From Sulfurovum sp. (GTDB taxonomy: Bacteria; Campylobacterota; Campylobacteria; Campylobacterales; Sulfurovaceae): a DNA stretch of 32,268 bases. The notes beneath the pieces are model-generated. The model saw only the letters and a program-made list of their open reading frames with translations, was not told the origin of the DNA and searched no databases. Each line of letters begins with the position of its first letter. The first letter of the stretch is position 1. Positions 1-8,337 of this stretch are shown one piece after another. The DNA is taken from positions 1 to 32,268 of the forward strand of contig WTAE01000144.1 in NCBI GenBank assembly GCA_013139765.1. Reading direction: 5' to 3'. Made by a program: the position numbers and the translations under genes.

Positions 1-1
1 C

Positions 2-256
2 TGGGACTTTGCAGGACGTGAGTCTAAAGATGCTTATGAATGTCTACGTGGCTTTTCTACTAAAAAGGCATTTTTGGGTTACTATGAACGCGCTAAGACA
101 AACATTGCACGTGTGGCACAACAGCAACTTCAAAAGTTACAGCATAAAATGAACATTATTAACGACAATTCAGGGACAGATGCAGAGACTACGGCACTGT
201 TAAGAAACAACAAAGACAGAGTCTTTAAACAATACCTAACTTTTGAGGACAGATAA
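2..256 (+). CDS. Unknown protein, C-terminal part (5' end outside window)
   Basis: A reading frame open from the left edge to the TAA at 254-256 gives about 84 residues ending in KQYLTFEDR. It is rich in Lys, Gln and Arg. The stretch around residues 30-55 (ARVAQQQLQKLQHK) looks like an amphipathic, possibly coiled-coil helix. No signal peptide or membrane segment is visible in this part. The stop lies one base before the ATG of the VWA-like exported protein at 258, so the two are almost certainly cotranscribed. I do not recognise the family, and the N-terminus that would identify it is outside the window. Confidence 0.6.
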   Translation, partial: WDFAGRESKDAYECLRGFSTKKAFLGYYERAKTNIARVAQQQLQKLQHKMNIINDNSGTDAETTALLRNNKDRVFKQYLTFEDR

Positions 257-257
257 T

Positions 258-1067
258 ATGAAACGTGTATTACTTTTAGCCTTAACGCTCTCTACCCTAC
301 TTTTGGCACGTAACGATGTACCAAGTTGTTATGATGCTTTGCGTCTAAATAACCCTAATCCGGGAATAGAAAAAGAGTTGTTCATCTTGGTAGACCAAAC
401 CACACCTCTTGATAAAAAGATGATGATTTACACTTACAAAATCATGATGCATTTCATTAAAAATGGCTACGCTGTGACCATCGCATCATTTTCTGCAAAC
501 TCTAACGGTAAATACACCGATGTGTCGTACTCTGGAAAACTTGAAGCGCTTTTGCCAGACTCTTCTAAACATGCCATTGCAAAAAAGACTTTACGTAAGT
601 ATGAAGGCTGTATGAATGGCCAATACAAATACGCAAAGAAAAAAGCAACCAAAGCTTTGGTAGGTGTACTCAAAGGTGCAAACAAAACCTTACCTCACTC
701 TGACATCATTAAGTCACTGAATGACATTGCTAAACATATCATCCAAAAATCAAGCGCAAAAGAGAAAGTGGTTTTACTTGTCTCAGACATGATTGAACAC
801 TCTTCTATTACTACGTTTTACAAACAAGGACGCATTAAAAAGATAGATGCAAAAAAAGAGTTGGCAAAAGTAAAAAGTTCTGGACACTTGGCAAACTTTG
901 ACAATGCAGATGTGTATGTTATTGGTGCTGGAACCATAGGTAAAAAGGGTTACAGAGATGCGAAGACACTGAAAATGCTTACTTCTTTTTGGGAGCAGTA
1001 TTTTTCTCAGACACAAGCAAAACTAAAAGCCTTTGGTACACCTATGCTTTTAGAGGACATCAACTAA
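258..1067 (+). CDS. Exported VWA-like (Rossmann-type) protein, function unknown
   Basis: The protein has 269 residues from the ATG at 258. An upstream in-frame start at 243 would put MRTDN before the signal peptide and lies inside the previous gene, so 258 is preferred. Residues 1-17 form a short signal peptide (basic MKR, then Leu-rich). The mature part has the alternating hydrophobic strands of a von Willebrand factor A fold: LFILVDQTTP near residues 41-50 supplies a MIDAS-like Asp-x-Thr, VVLLVSDM near 175 supplies a second acidic edge strand, and DVYVIGAG near 217 is a further core strand. The canonical DxSxS is reduced to DQTTP, so metal binding is uncertain. It follows the unknown gene directly and precedes the S41 protease by 25 nt. 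A periplasmic binding or sensing role is inference only. Confidence 0.6.
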   Translation: MKRVLLLALTLSTLLLARNDVPSCYDALRLNNPNPGIEKELFILVDQTTPLDKKMMIYTYKIMMHFIKNGYAVTIASFSANSNGKYTDVSYSGKLEALLPDSSKHAIAKKTLRKYEGCMNGQYKYAKKKATKALVGVLKGANKTLPHSDIIKSLNDIAKHIIQKSSAKEKVVLLVSDMIEHSSITTFYKQGRIKKIDAKKELAKVKSSGHLANFDNADVYVIGAGTIGKKGYRDAKTLKMLTSFWEQYFSQTQAKLKAFGTPMLLEDIN

Positions 1068-1092
1068 AGTAAAATGGTTTAAAAGGATGTTT

Positions 1093-2277
1093 ATGAAACT
1101 AAAAAAGATTGTATCACTAAGTTTACTGGCCTTAGCGCTTAGCGCATGTGGAGGTGGTGGCTCAGACTCAGCTAGCAGTGTTGGTTTGAGTAACAGTGAA
1201 AAAATCTTTGTACACAATCTTTTTTTAGACGAATACCTTTGGAACACCCAAGTAGCAGAGCAAATTGACTATGGTGACTACTCTACACGTCAAGGGCTTA
1301 TAGATGGGCTTAAAGTCACCCCTCCAGACATATGGAGCTTTACCATTACTGCCCAAGAGTATGAAAACTTTGCCAACCAAAAAACAGCAGGGTTTGGTTT
1401 TGCCTATGCTTCAGACTTTACCCTCTCTTTGGTACGTATTGATGCACCAGCGTATGAGAAACTTTTTAGAGGTGACAAACTATTGCAAGTTAATGGTGAA
1501 GCGGTGACACAAGAGAATATTTCTGCTGCTGCTTCTAACTTAAACAATCCTACTTCCTTTAAACTCTTACGTAATGGTTCAGAAGTTACCGTGGTAGTAA
1601 CCCCTTCTGAATACAGCTTTAAAGTGAGTTTAGGCAAAGTCATAGACCACAATGGTAAGAAAGTGGCTTATCTGCGTTACGACTCTTTTACGGAGAGTTC
1701 AGTGGAGGAATTTGAAGCCATTTTTACTACCTTTAAAAATGCCAATGTCGATGAACTTGTTATTGACATGCGTTATAACGGTGGAGGGTCTATCTTAACT
1801 GCTTCTCTTCTTTTAGACAATATTACCGATGCTTACCCAGAGCAAAGACAAGTTTATTTGGACTGGAATGATGACTTGAAAAGTAATAACAATACCTACA
1901 CATTTTCAGACCTTGACTTGCAAGATGGCAATGAACTTACAATGCCAAGGGTATTCTTTTTAACCACAAGCAACTCAGCCTCTGCTTCTGAGCTTGTTAT
2001 CTCTGCTTTAACGCCTTACCTAGGTAAAAGCAATGTCATCACCGTTGGAGAAGCTACCCATGGTAAACCTGTGGGGATGACAGGACGTACTTATGGAGAG
2101 AACTTCTATTTTTTAGTGAACTTCCTTGTTCGTAACAATGCCGAAGAGACCACAAGTTTTGAGGGCATTCCTGTGACTTGTGCTGCAGAAGATGACATTA
2201 CAAAACGTATGGGTGATCCGGAAGAAAAAATGTTTGCTACAGCCTTGTATTATATAGATAATACAAGCTGTCCTTAA
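1093..2277 (+). CDS. S41-family (C-terminal-processing-like) peptidase, lipoprotein
   Basis: A probable periplasmic serine protease of 394 residues. The start at 1093 is chosen because AAAGG at 1082-1086 lies 6 nt upstream; the in-frame ATG at 1087 would touch it. The signal peptide ends in a lipobox LSAC (Cys19), followed by a GGGGSDS linker typical of membrane-anchored lipoproteins. A PDZ-like segment is suggested near residues 95-170 (FRGDKLLQVNGEAV). The S41 core follows: VIDMRYNGGG, then the nucleophile region NSASASE (Ser297 is the likely catalytic Ser) and the general-base Lys325 in GEATHGKPVG. This matches the Ser-Lys dyad of CtpA/Tsp proteases. The substrate is unknown. It sits 25 nt after the VWA-like gene, so the two may work together in the envelope. 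Confidence 0.85.
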   Translation: MKLKKIVSLSLLALALSACGGGGSDSASSVGLSNSEKIFVHNLFLDEYLWNTQVAEQIDYGDYSTRQGLIDGLKVTPPDIWSFTITAQEYENFANQKTAGFGFAYASDFTLSLVRIDAPAYEKLFRGDKLLQVNGEAVTQENISAAASNLNNPTSFKLLRNGSEVTVVVTPSEYSFKVSLGKVIDHNGKKVAYLRYDSFTESSVEEFEAIFTTFKNANVDELVIDMRYNGGGSILTASLLLDNITDAYPEQRQVYLDWNDDLKSNNNTYTFSDLDLQDGNELTMPRVFFLTTSNSASASELVISALTPYLGKSNVITVGEATHGKPVGMTGRTYGENFYFLVNFLVRNNAEETTSFEGIPVTCAAEDDITKRMGDPEEKMFATALYYIDNTSCP

Positions 2278-2314
2278 TTGTCTGTTATCAAGAGAAATGC
2301 AATCATAAAGCAAG

Positions 2315-2320
2315 TATAAT
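2315..2320 (+). promoter_or_regulatory. -10 element abutting the UDG start (leaderless candidate)
   Basis: A perfect TATAAT ends at 2320 and the ATG of the glycosylase gene begins at 2327. Transcription starting about 7 nt after the -10 would begin on or next to the ATG. No purine-rich ribosome-binding site lies upstream and no good -35 is visible. Confidence 0.45.
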
Positions 2321-2326
2321 ACCTTT

Positions 2327-2989
2327 ATGAAAAACCTTAAAAATGCCCTTTTACTAAAACAGCTTTACCAGCTTAAACAGTTGGGCTATCGTTACACTTC
2401 TGTGAATATTTTTACAGAAAAAGAACCTGACTTAACGCTGCCAAATACTTTGGAACTTTTAGAGAAACAAGCAAAAGAGTGTCACCTTTGTGTACTTTCT
2501 AAAACCAGAGAGAAGGTTGTTTTTGGAGAAGGTAACCCTTCTGCTCGCCTCATGTTTGTAGGTGACTTCCCGTCCAATAGTGATGACAGTACAGGTAAAG
2601 TTTTTACCGGGCGTGCAGGAGAATTGCTTACGAAGATGATAGAAAATGTCTTAGGACTTAAACGTTCAGATGTTTACATTACGAATGTTTTAAAATGTAA
2701 AGCCCTGGACAGCCAAAACCCCTCACCTACACATGCACATACTTGCCATCCTTACTTACTCAAAGAGATTGCTTTGGTAAAACCTGACATCATTGTGACT
2801 TTGGGACAAATGGCAGCGAAGTACTTGAGTGAAGATGACAGTCCTCTTTCAGAAGTACGTGGAACGGTGTATGAAAAAGAGGGGTTTAAAGTCATTTCAA
2901 CCTATCATCCTACACACCTTTTACGAAATCCTTCTGCTAAAAAAGATGTTTTTGAAGACTTAAAAAAGGTCAAATCTCTACTACTATAG
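2327..2989 (+). CDS. Uracil-DNA glycosylase, family 4 (Fe-S type)
   Basis: Base-excision repair enzyme predicted to remove uracil from DNA, 220 residues. The four [4Fe-4S] cysteines of family 4 are present as Cys52-x2-Cys55 and Cys124-x15-Cys140. TGRAGELL (94-101), YITNVLKCK (117-125) and the C-terminal YHPTHLLRNP with His194 are the other family motifs. The usual GEAPG active-site motif reads GDFPS at 79-83, so the acidic residue is Asp rather than Glu. The first 45 residues form a helical extension before the cluster domain. No Shine-Dalgarno precedes the ATG, but TATAAT ends 6 nt before it, suggesting a leaderless transcript. It stands alone between the protease and the cyclase gene. Confidence 0.85.
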   Translation: MKNLKNALLLKQLYQLKQLGYRYTSVNIFTEKEPDLTLPNTLELLEKQAKECHLCVLSKTREKVVFGEGNPSARLMFVGDFPSNSDDSTGKVFTGRAGELLTKMIENVLGLKRSDVYITNVLKCKALDSQNPSPTHAHTCHPYLLKEIALVKPDIIVTLGQMAAKYLSEDDSPLSEVRGTVYEKEGFKVISTYHPTHLLRNPSAKKDVFEDLKKVKSLLL

Positions 2990-3018
2990 TTAACTCTAAT
3001 ATAAAAAGAGTAGAATAG

Positions 3019-4848
3019 ATGATGTCCAGTAAAATAAACAATCTACTTTTTATTGTTTTTTACTCTCTCTTGAGTACTTTAACTTTTGCAGACAATACAG
3101 TTATGCTTGAGAATAATCAAGCGCGATATGCGAACTTTACACTCTCCTATTTTGAAGACACATCCACCAATCCGCTTACCTTTAATGAAGTACCATCACA
3201 AACATTTAAAGAGATAAATAACGCTTTTGCCTTTGGATACAACAAAAATAACTTCTGGTTTCACATTGAAGTGCTTAATGATTCGCAGCAGCCAAAAAAG
3301 ATGTTTTTAGAACTCACAGAAATCATACATAAAAATGTTGACCTTTACATTGTTTCAGACTATGACGATGACTTAATTGAGAAAAATGGACTCTCTGTAC
3401 TTATAAAAGAGCGTTCGGTAAAAGTTTCGAATCCAAGTTTTGCTCTAGAGTTTGCTGGCAATGAAAAAAAAGATATCTACATCAAACTCTCCTCTCTTTA
3501 TGGAGTGTTTGGCTCTTTTGTTTTAAAAACACCAGAAGCTTTTCATGCAGACAATCGTTTCAATAACCAGCTCTACATGTTTTACTTTGGCGCCATCCTT
3601 ATGATTGGTCTTTATAATCTTTTTATCTTTTTATATCTTAGAGAAAAAGTCTATTTATATTATGTCTCTTATGTTTTTATTTTTGCGCTTTGGATAGCAA
3701 ACTACAAAGGCGTATTACTCCCTTATACCTCTATGGCTATCTATGATCTGTTTCAAATTGCGATACCCATGTTTTTCACCATGCTTGCCCTCTTTTCCCA
3801 AACTGTTTTAGAAACTAAAAAGTATTTTCCAAGTTTTCATAAAATACTCAATCTATTTATTGGTATATTGATCATCAGTGTAGTGTGGATGCTAGTAGAC
3901 ATGCACACAGGTTTTTACGGTATGAATATTGTGGTAGCGCCATTTTTACCATTTTTACTTTTTGTCGCAGCATGGGCACTCTACAAAAAGCATAAAATTG
4001 CCAGAATATATCTTCTGGCCTTAACGGTTTATCTCTTCTCAATGATCCTACTGAGTCAACTGTACTTGGGCCTAGTCTCTTATAGTATATTCACTTCCAC
4101 GGCACCCATCATTGGATCCTTTTTTGAAATTGTATTACTCTCTCTTCTTTTGGCCTACCGTATCAGTAAATTACGTAAAGAAAAAGAGCGAAGTCAAGAG
4201 AAACTTTTAGCACAAAAAGCAAGTGAGAGTATACGTTTAACACAAATGGTGGAAGACAAAACCATTGAACTCTTAAAGCTAAACGACACACTTAGCATTG
4301 AACTAGAGGAAAAAGAAAGACTGCAACAAACGTTGATGACTGAAGCAAGAACCGATGACCTTACCGGTGCATTAAACAGACGAGCCTTCTTTGAGATGTC
4401 TATGAAAGAATTGGAAACTTCAAAACGCTACAAACATCCTCTCACCTTTCTCATTATCGATATTGACTTCTTTAAAGCCATTAACGACACACATGGACAC
4501 TTAAATGGGGATATTGTACTCATAGATATGGTAAACGTGATTAAGGGAACCATACGTAACACAGATGTGTTTGGACGTATTGGAGGGGAAGAGTTTGCAG
4601 TACTGATGCCTGAGACAAATTTAGATGATGCCGCGCATTTGGCAGAACGTATTAGGTCAAATGTTTTTGAGAATATAAGCCTCTTGGATGAGGAACAAGT
4701 TTCCATTACCGTAAGTATTGGGCTAAGTCTCTTAAGAGAAGAGGACAATATGATTCAAACACTCTTAAGACGTGCAGACTTGGCACTCTTTAAAGCCAAA
4801 GAAAATGGGAGGAATCAAGTATGTATAGAGGAAGATGTAGCTGCGTAA
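3019..4848 (+). CDS. Membrane diguanylate cyclase: 7TMR-DISM sensor with GGDEF domain
   Basis: Predicted to make cyclic di-GMP from two GTP in response to a periplasmic signal, 609 residues. Order: signal peptide (1-24), a periplasmic 7TMR-DISMED2-like beta domain (about 30-165), a block of seven hydrophobic segments (about 185-380), a charged coiled coil (about 385-440), then the GGDEF domain (about 445-605). The active site reads GGEEF at 522-526. RNTD ends five residues before it, matching the RxxD inhibitory I-site, so product feedback is expected. DDLTGALNRRAF and DIDFFKAINDTHGH are the other hallmarks. TAGAAT lies at 3011-3016 with no ribosome-binding site, and an alternative ATG at 3022 immediately follows the first. 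A relic of a close paralogue lies at 29753-29803. Confidence 0.92.
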   Translation: MMSSKINNLLFIVFYSLLSTLTFADNTVMLENNQARYANFTLSYFEDTSTNPLTFNEVPSQTFKEINNAFAFGYNKNNFWFHIEVLNDSQQPKKMFLELTEIIHKNVDLYIVSDYDDDLIEKNGLSVLIKERSVKVSNPSFALEFAGNEKKDIYIKLSSLYGVFGSFVLKTPEAFHADNRFNNQLYMFYFGAILMIGLYNLFIFLYLREKVYLYYVSYVFIFALWIANYKGVLLPYTSMAIYDLFQIAIPMFFTMLALFSQTVLETKKYFPSFHKILNLFIGILIISVVWMLVDMHTGFYGMNIVVAPFLPFLLFVAAWALYKKHKIARIYLLALTVYLFSMILLSQLYLGLVSYSIFTSTAPIIGSFFEIVLLSLLLAYRISKLRKEKERSQEKLLAQKASESIRLTQMVEDKTIELLKLNDTLSIELEEKERLQQTLMTEARTDDLTGALNRRAFFEMSMKELETSKRYKHPLTFLIIDIDFFKAINDTHGHLNGDIVLIDMVNVIKGTIRNTDVFGRIGGEEFAVLMPETNLDDAAHLAERIRSNVFENISLLDEEQVSITVSIGLSLLREEDNMIQTLLRRADLALFKAKENGRNQVCIEEDVAA

Positions 4849-4850
4849 AA

Positions 4851-4887
4851 CGAAGAAGAACTTAGCACAGAACTTAGCTCTTCTTCG
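4851..4887. terminator. Stem-loop between convergent cyclase and acs genes
   Basis: CGAAGAAGA (4851-4859) pairs with TCTTCTTCG (4879-4887), and the stem extends inward with two mismatches. On the minus strand the stem is followed by TTTTACG, giving a short U tract for acs; on the plus strand the tail is A-rich. It is probably a shared terminator that works better for acs. Confidence 0.6.
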
Positions 4888-4898
4888 AATGTAAAAGA

Positions 4899-6845
4899 TT
4901 AAGACTCTTTTACAATGCCTTCAATGATTGCAACAATGCTAGGGTCTTCAAGCGTTGACGTGTCTTGGGTAATCTCTTCACCTTTGACGATAGAACGTAA
5001 AATACGTCTCATGATTTTACCTGAACGTGTTTTTGGAAGATCAGGTACAAACGCTATACCGTCACAAAGAGCAATGGCACCAATCTCGGCTTTAATCACT
5101 TTGTTAATGGCCACTTTAAGCTCTTCTGAGGCATCCTCTGGGTTCTTGAGTACAATGTAAGCAAAGATACCCTCACCTTTGATTTCGTGAGGTACTCCTA
5201 CCACGGCTACCGTAGCCACAGCATTGTGTTCATCAATGGCCGCTTCGACTTCAGCTGTACCCATACGGTGTCCTGAGACGTTAATGACATCGTCGGTACG
5301 TCCTGTGATGGTAAGGTACCCATCTTCATCTATCATGGCACCATCACCGGTAAAGTAAACGGCTTTACCCTCTTTTTTACAATCACCAAAATACGCTTTT
5401 TTAAATCTTTCAGGGTCACCCCAAATATTACGAATCATGGACGGCCAAGGACGTGTGATGCACATAAGTCCTTTTTCACCTACAGGGGTAGGTGTACCAT
5501 CTTCTTCAATGACTTCTGCAATTATTCCTGGCAAAGCAAAGGTTGCACACCCAGGTTTAATAGCTGTGGCCCCAGGAAGTGGTGAAATCATGTGTCCTCC
5601 TGTCTCTGTTTGCCAATACGTATCTACAATGGCACACTTAGAGTTACCTACTGTCTCATAGTACCATTTCCAGGCATGAGGGTCAATAGGCTCTCCCACA
5701 GTACCGAGTATTCTTAGTTTAGACAAGTCATATTTCTTAGGCTCATCTTCACCAGTTTTGTGTAAAAGACGAATGGCAGTAGGTGCCGTGTAAAACTGAG
5801 TGATGTTATGGTCTTGTACCATTTTCCATGCACGTCCAGCATCTGGGTAGGTAGGTACACCTTCAAACATGAGTGTGGTTGTCCCCGCAGCAAGTGGTCC
5901 GTACACAATGTACGTATGTCCTGTAATCCAGCCAACGTCTGCTGTACACCAAAAAACATCATTTTTACGTAAATCAAAGACCCATTCCATAGTCATTTGT
6001 GCCCATAAAATGTACCCAGCAGTGGTATGTAGTACCCCTTTTGGTTTACCCGTTGAGCCTGAAGTATAAAGTAAGAAAAGTGGGTCTTCAGAGTCCATTG
6101 CTTCAAAAGGACAGACATCAGATTGTGCATCTATCAAATCATTATAAGCGTGGTCTCTCCCCTCTTTCCAAGTAATCTCTTCAAAGTTTCTTTTTACAAC
6201 AAGTACAGCTTCAATACTCTTAGCACCTTTAGTCAGTGCTTCATCTACCACATTTTTAAGCATATAAGGTTTGCCTTTACGAAAAGCCCCATCTGCGGTG
6301 ATAACAATTTTCGCTTCAGCATCTTCAATACGGTCTCTAAGTGCCGCAGAAGAGAAACCACCAAAGACAATAGAGTGAATGGCACCTAAACGGGTACACG
6401 CGAGCATGGCATAAGCAGCTTCAGGGATCATTGGCATATAGAGAACAACCCTGTCCCCTTTTTTTACGCCAAATTCATTTTTCAGTAAGTTTGCCATTTT
6501 ATTGACACGTTGTGAAAGTTGTGCATAAGTAATGTGCTCAACATCCCCTTTGTCACCCTCAAAAATGATGGCATTTTGATTGGCTTTTGTCTCTAAGTGC
6601 CTGTCAATACATTGGTTAGAAACATTGAGTTTACCATTGGTGAACCATTTGTAAAAAGGCGCATCTGACTCGTCAAGTACTTTATCGTAAGGCGCAAGCC
6701 ACTCTATTTTTTCGTCCGCAAAATCTTTCCAAAATCCATCATAGTCTTCTATGGCTTTGTTTTGTAATTTCCAGTAGGCATCCATACTAGGGATTAGGGC
6801 ATCTTTGGCAAATTCTGGGTTTGGCTTGAATATTTCTTTCAACAT
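4899..6845 (-). CDS. acs: Acetyl-CoA synthetase (AMP-forming)
   Basis: Activates acetate with ATP and CoA to acetyl-CoA via acetyl-AMP, in the cytoplasm. The 648 residues match the usual length of about 650. Visible motifs: the P-loop-like [12 protein letters not shown], the adenylate-binding [22 protein letters not shown], the hinge-region [10 protein letters not shown], and C-terminal [11 protein letters not shown]. Lys610 is the position that is reversibly acetylated in Acs proteins. AAAGGA lies about 6 nt before the ATG. It is the third gene on the minus strand after ribBA and an OprD-like porin, separated from the porin by 139 nt that contain a strong palindrome, so it probably has its own promoter. 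No acetate permease is seen nearby. Confidence 0.97.
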   Translation of the reverse strand: MLKEIFKPNPEFAKDALIPSMDAYWKLQNKAIEDYDGFWKDFADEKIEWLAPYDKVLDESDAPFYKWFTNGKLNVSNQCIDRHLETKANQNAIIFEGDKGDVEHITYAQLSQRVNKMANLLKNEFGVKKGDRVVLYMPMIPEAAYAMLACTRLGAIHSIVFGGFSSAALRDRIEDAEAKIVITADGAFRKGKPYMLKNVVDEALTKGAKSIEAVLVVKRNFEEITWKEGRDHAYNDLIDAQSDVCPFEAMDSEDPLFLLYTSGSTGKPKGVLHTTAGYILWAQMTMEWVFDLRKNDVFWCTADVGWITGHTYIVYGPLAAGTTTLMFEGVPTYPDAGRAWKMVQDHNITQFYTAPTAIRLLHKTGEDEPKKYDLSKLRILGTVGEPIDPHAWKWYYETVGNSKCAIVDTYWQTETGGHMISPLPGATAIKPGCATFALPGIIAEVIEEDGTPTPVGEKGLMCITRPWPSMIRNIWGDPERFKKAYFGDCKKEGKAVYFTGDGAMIDEDGYLTITGRTDDVINVSGHRMGTAEVEAAIDEHNAVATVAVVGVPHEIKGEGIFAYIVLKNPEDASEELKVAINKVIKAEIGAIALCDGIAFVPDLPKTRSGKIMRRILRSIVKGEEITQDTSTLEDPSIVAIIEGIVKES

Positions 6846-6930
6846 TTTTTTCCTTTAAGCGATTAAAATATTTTAGCGTAATAAAATGAAGAGTGAGGGT
6901 TAAAAGAGTATGAAGAGTGATTATTTTTAT

Positions 6931-6951
6931 ATAGGAGTAAAATACTCCTAT
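6931..6951. promoter_or_regulatory. Perfect 9-bp inverted repeat upstream of acs
   Basis: ATAGGAGTA and TACTCCTAT flank a 3-nt AAA spacer, giving a perfect 9-bp stem in the gap between the porin stop and the acs start. On the minus strand it is followed by ATAAAAATAATC with no U run, so it could be a porin terminator or an operator for acs. The spacing does not decide between them. Confidence 0.45.
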
Positions 6952-6984
6952 TTGTTACAACTAGTGTGTGAATACACCTTCTGA

Positions 6985-8337
6985 TTAGAAATCATAATTT
7001 ACAATGAGTCTGTACTCATCCCAGTTAAGACCTTCTTTAAAGTCTCTTGGATAGTTGGCTCTTGCTCTTAGGTTTAACCCTTTGATTGAGGCTACTTTAT
7101 ATTGTATATCCCAGCCTGCTTCTCTTGCTGTCCATGCATTGTCCGGCACCATGATATTGCCTAAGCCAACATCATTTTCTAAGTAGTAGGCAGAGGCTTT
7201 TACGCCATAGTCTTTAAAATGGTATGCTGCAGCAATTTTCCACGCATCTGTGTTTGCAAAAAATTGATGTCTTGTGACCATCCCTACTGTATAAGCAGGC
7301 ATACCGCCCCAAGGAGAAATGACATTCCCACCAAACACACCATTGGTATTACCCGTTGTTGAGTAAGCAAGATAGGCAGAAAAATCTTCATAATATCCTG
7401 TGATCTTCGCAGCATAATAATCTGTATCTATCTCTGCAGCCAGAGCTTTACCAATTTCTGTTTGAGTTATATATTGTCCAGAAAACTTTATTTTTGAACT
7501 TTCATTCAGTGCAAGGGTATAGTCCGCTTCTAAATAAAGGGTATTCATGATATCCCAGCCAATATAGTCCCATGCATGAAGTGTAACACCTTCCCAACCT
7601 ACATAGTCAGCAGAGAGTATAGAGACCCCTGCTGTGGCGTTGTCTGTACTTCCATTGTCATTAAAGTCATTGTCTCCAAGTGCCAGTGTTCCCATGTTTA
7701 GAAAGTGTCCACTTGAAGCTTGGGCAAGTCCCTTACCGTAACCTGATGTCAAGTCTTCAGTATGCCCATCAAATAAACTGGCGTAGGTACCGACAGTTTC
7801 TCTAAAAACATGTCCAGCCATTAGCGTTGTGTTTTCTAAACTTTTATTTTTTACGACAGCTGCTTCAAAGAGGTTAGGTAACATACGGGCATCATCTGCA
7901 CCCAAAAAAGGAGTATCAAGTCTCATACGCCCTGCTTTTACAGTGGTAGCATTATAAACGTAATGAATATAGGCTTGCCCTATAAACAGATAGTTGTCAA
8001 ACCCTACACCATACAAAGAAGGATCATACTCCGCAGAACCAACAATCTCTGCATCTTCTGAGTGAATCTCAAAACCATAGGTACCATAAAGTGCTACAGT
8101 GGCAGAAAAGTTTGAAAATTCAGGACTTGTATACCCAATGTATCCACCTGTTGCGAGTGAAGACCTACTATTGGTTTTTGTGCCATCATGTGTTCTATGT
8201 AAGTAAAAACTTCTAGATTGACCAAAAATATTTCCATGGTCTTGTGCTTCTATTTGAGAGAGTGGAAGATGTGAGGGTTCACCCTCTGCCATCATTGCAG
8301 AGAGCAAAAGTGTTGTAAGTGTTAATACTTTATGCAC
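6985..8337 (-). CDS. OprD-like outer-membrane porin
   Basis: Outer-membrane beta-barrel channel, 450 residues. The start is GTG, the triplet directly after the ribBA TAA, and it is needed to give the signal peptide MHKVLTLTTLLLSAMMA. The mature protein alternates short amphipathic strands with Gly/Asn/Asp-rich turns and ends in the barrel-assembly signature NYDF with terminal Phe. AGRMRLDTPFLGADDARMLPN near residues 135-155 is typical of OprD-family porins of Campylobacterota. The substrate cannot be read from the sequence. Its position just upstream of acs makes acetate or other small carboxylates a reasonable guess. Translation may be coupled to ribBA because there is no intergenic space and no good ribosome-binding site. 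Confidence 0.85.
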   Translation of the reverse strand: MHKVLTLTTLLLSAMMAEGEPSHLPLSQIEAQDHGNIFGQSRSFYLHRTHDGTKTNSRSSLATGGYIGYTSPEFSNFSATVALYGTYGFEIHSEDAEIVGSAEYDPSLYGVGFDNYLFIGQAYIHYVYNATTVKAGRMRLDTPFLGADDARMLPNLFEAAVVKNKSLENTTLMAGHVFRETVGTYASLFDGHTEDLTSGYGKGLAQASSGHFLNMGTLALGDNDFNDNGSTDNATAGVSILSADYVGWEGVTLHAWDYIGWDIMNTLYLEADYTLALNESSKIKFSGQYITQTEIGKALAAEIDTDYYAAKITGYYEDFSAYLAYSTTGNTNGVFGGNVISPWGGMPAYTVGMVTRHQFFANTDAWKIAAAYHFKDYGVKASAYYLENDVGLGNIMVPDNAWTAREAGWDIQYKVASIKGLNLRARANYPRDFKEGLNWDEYRLIVNYDF

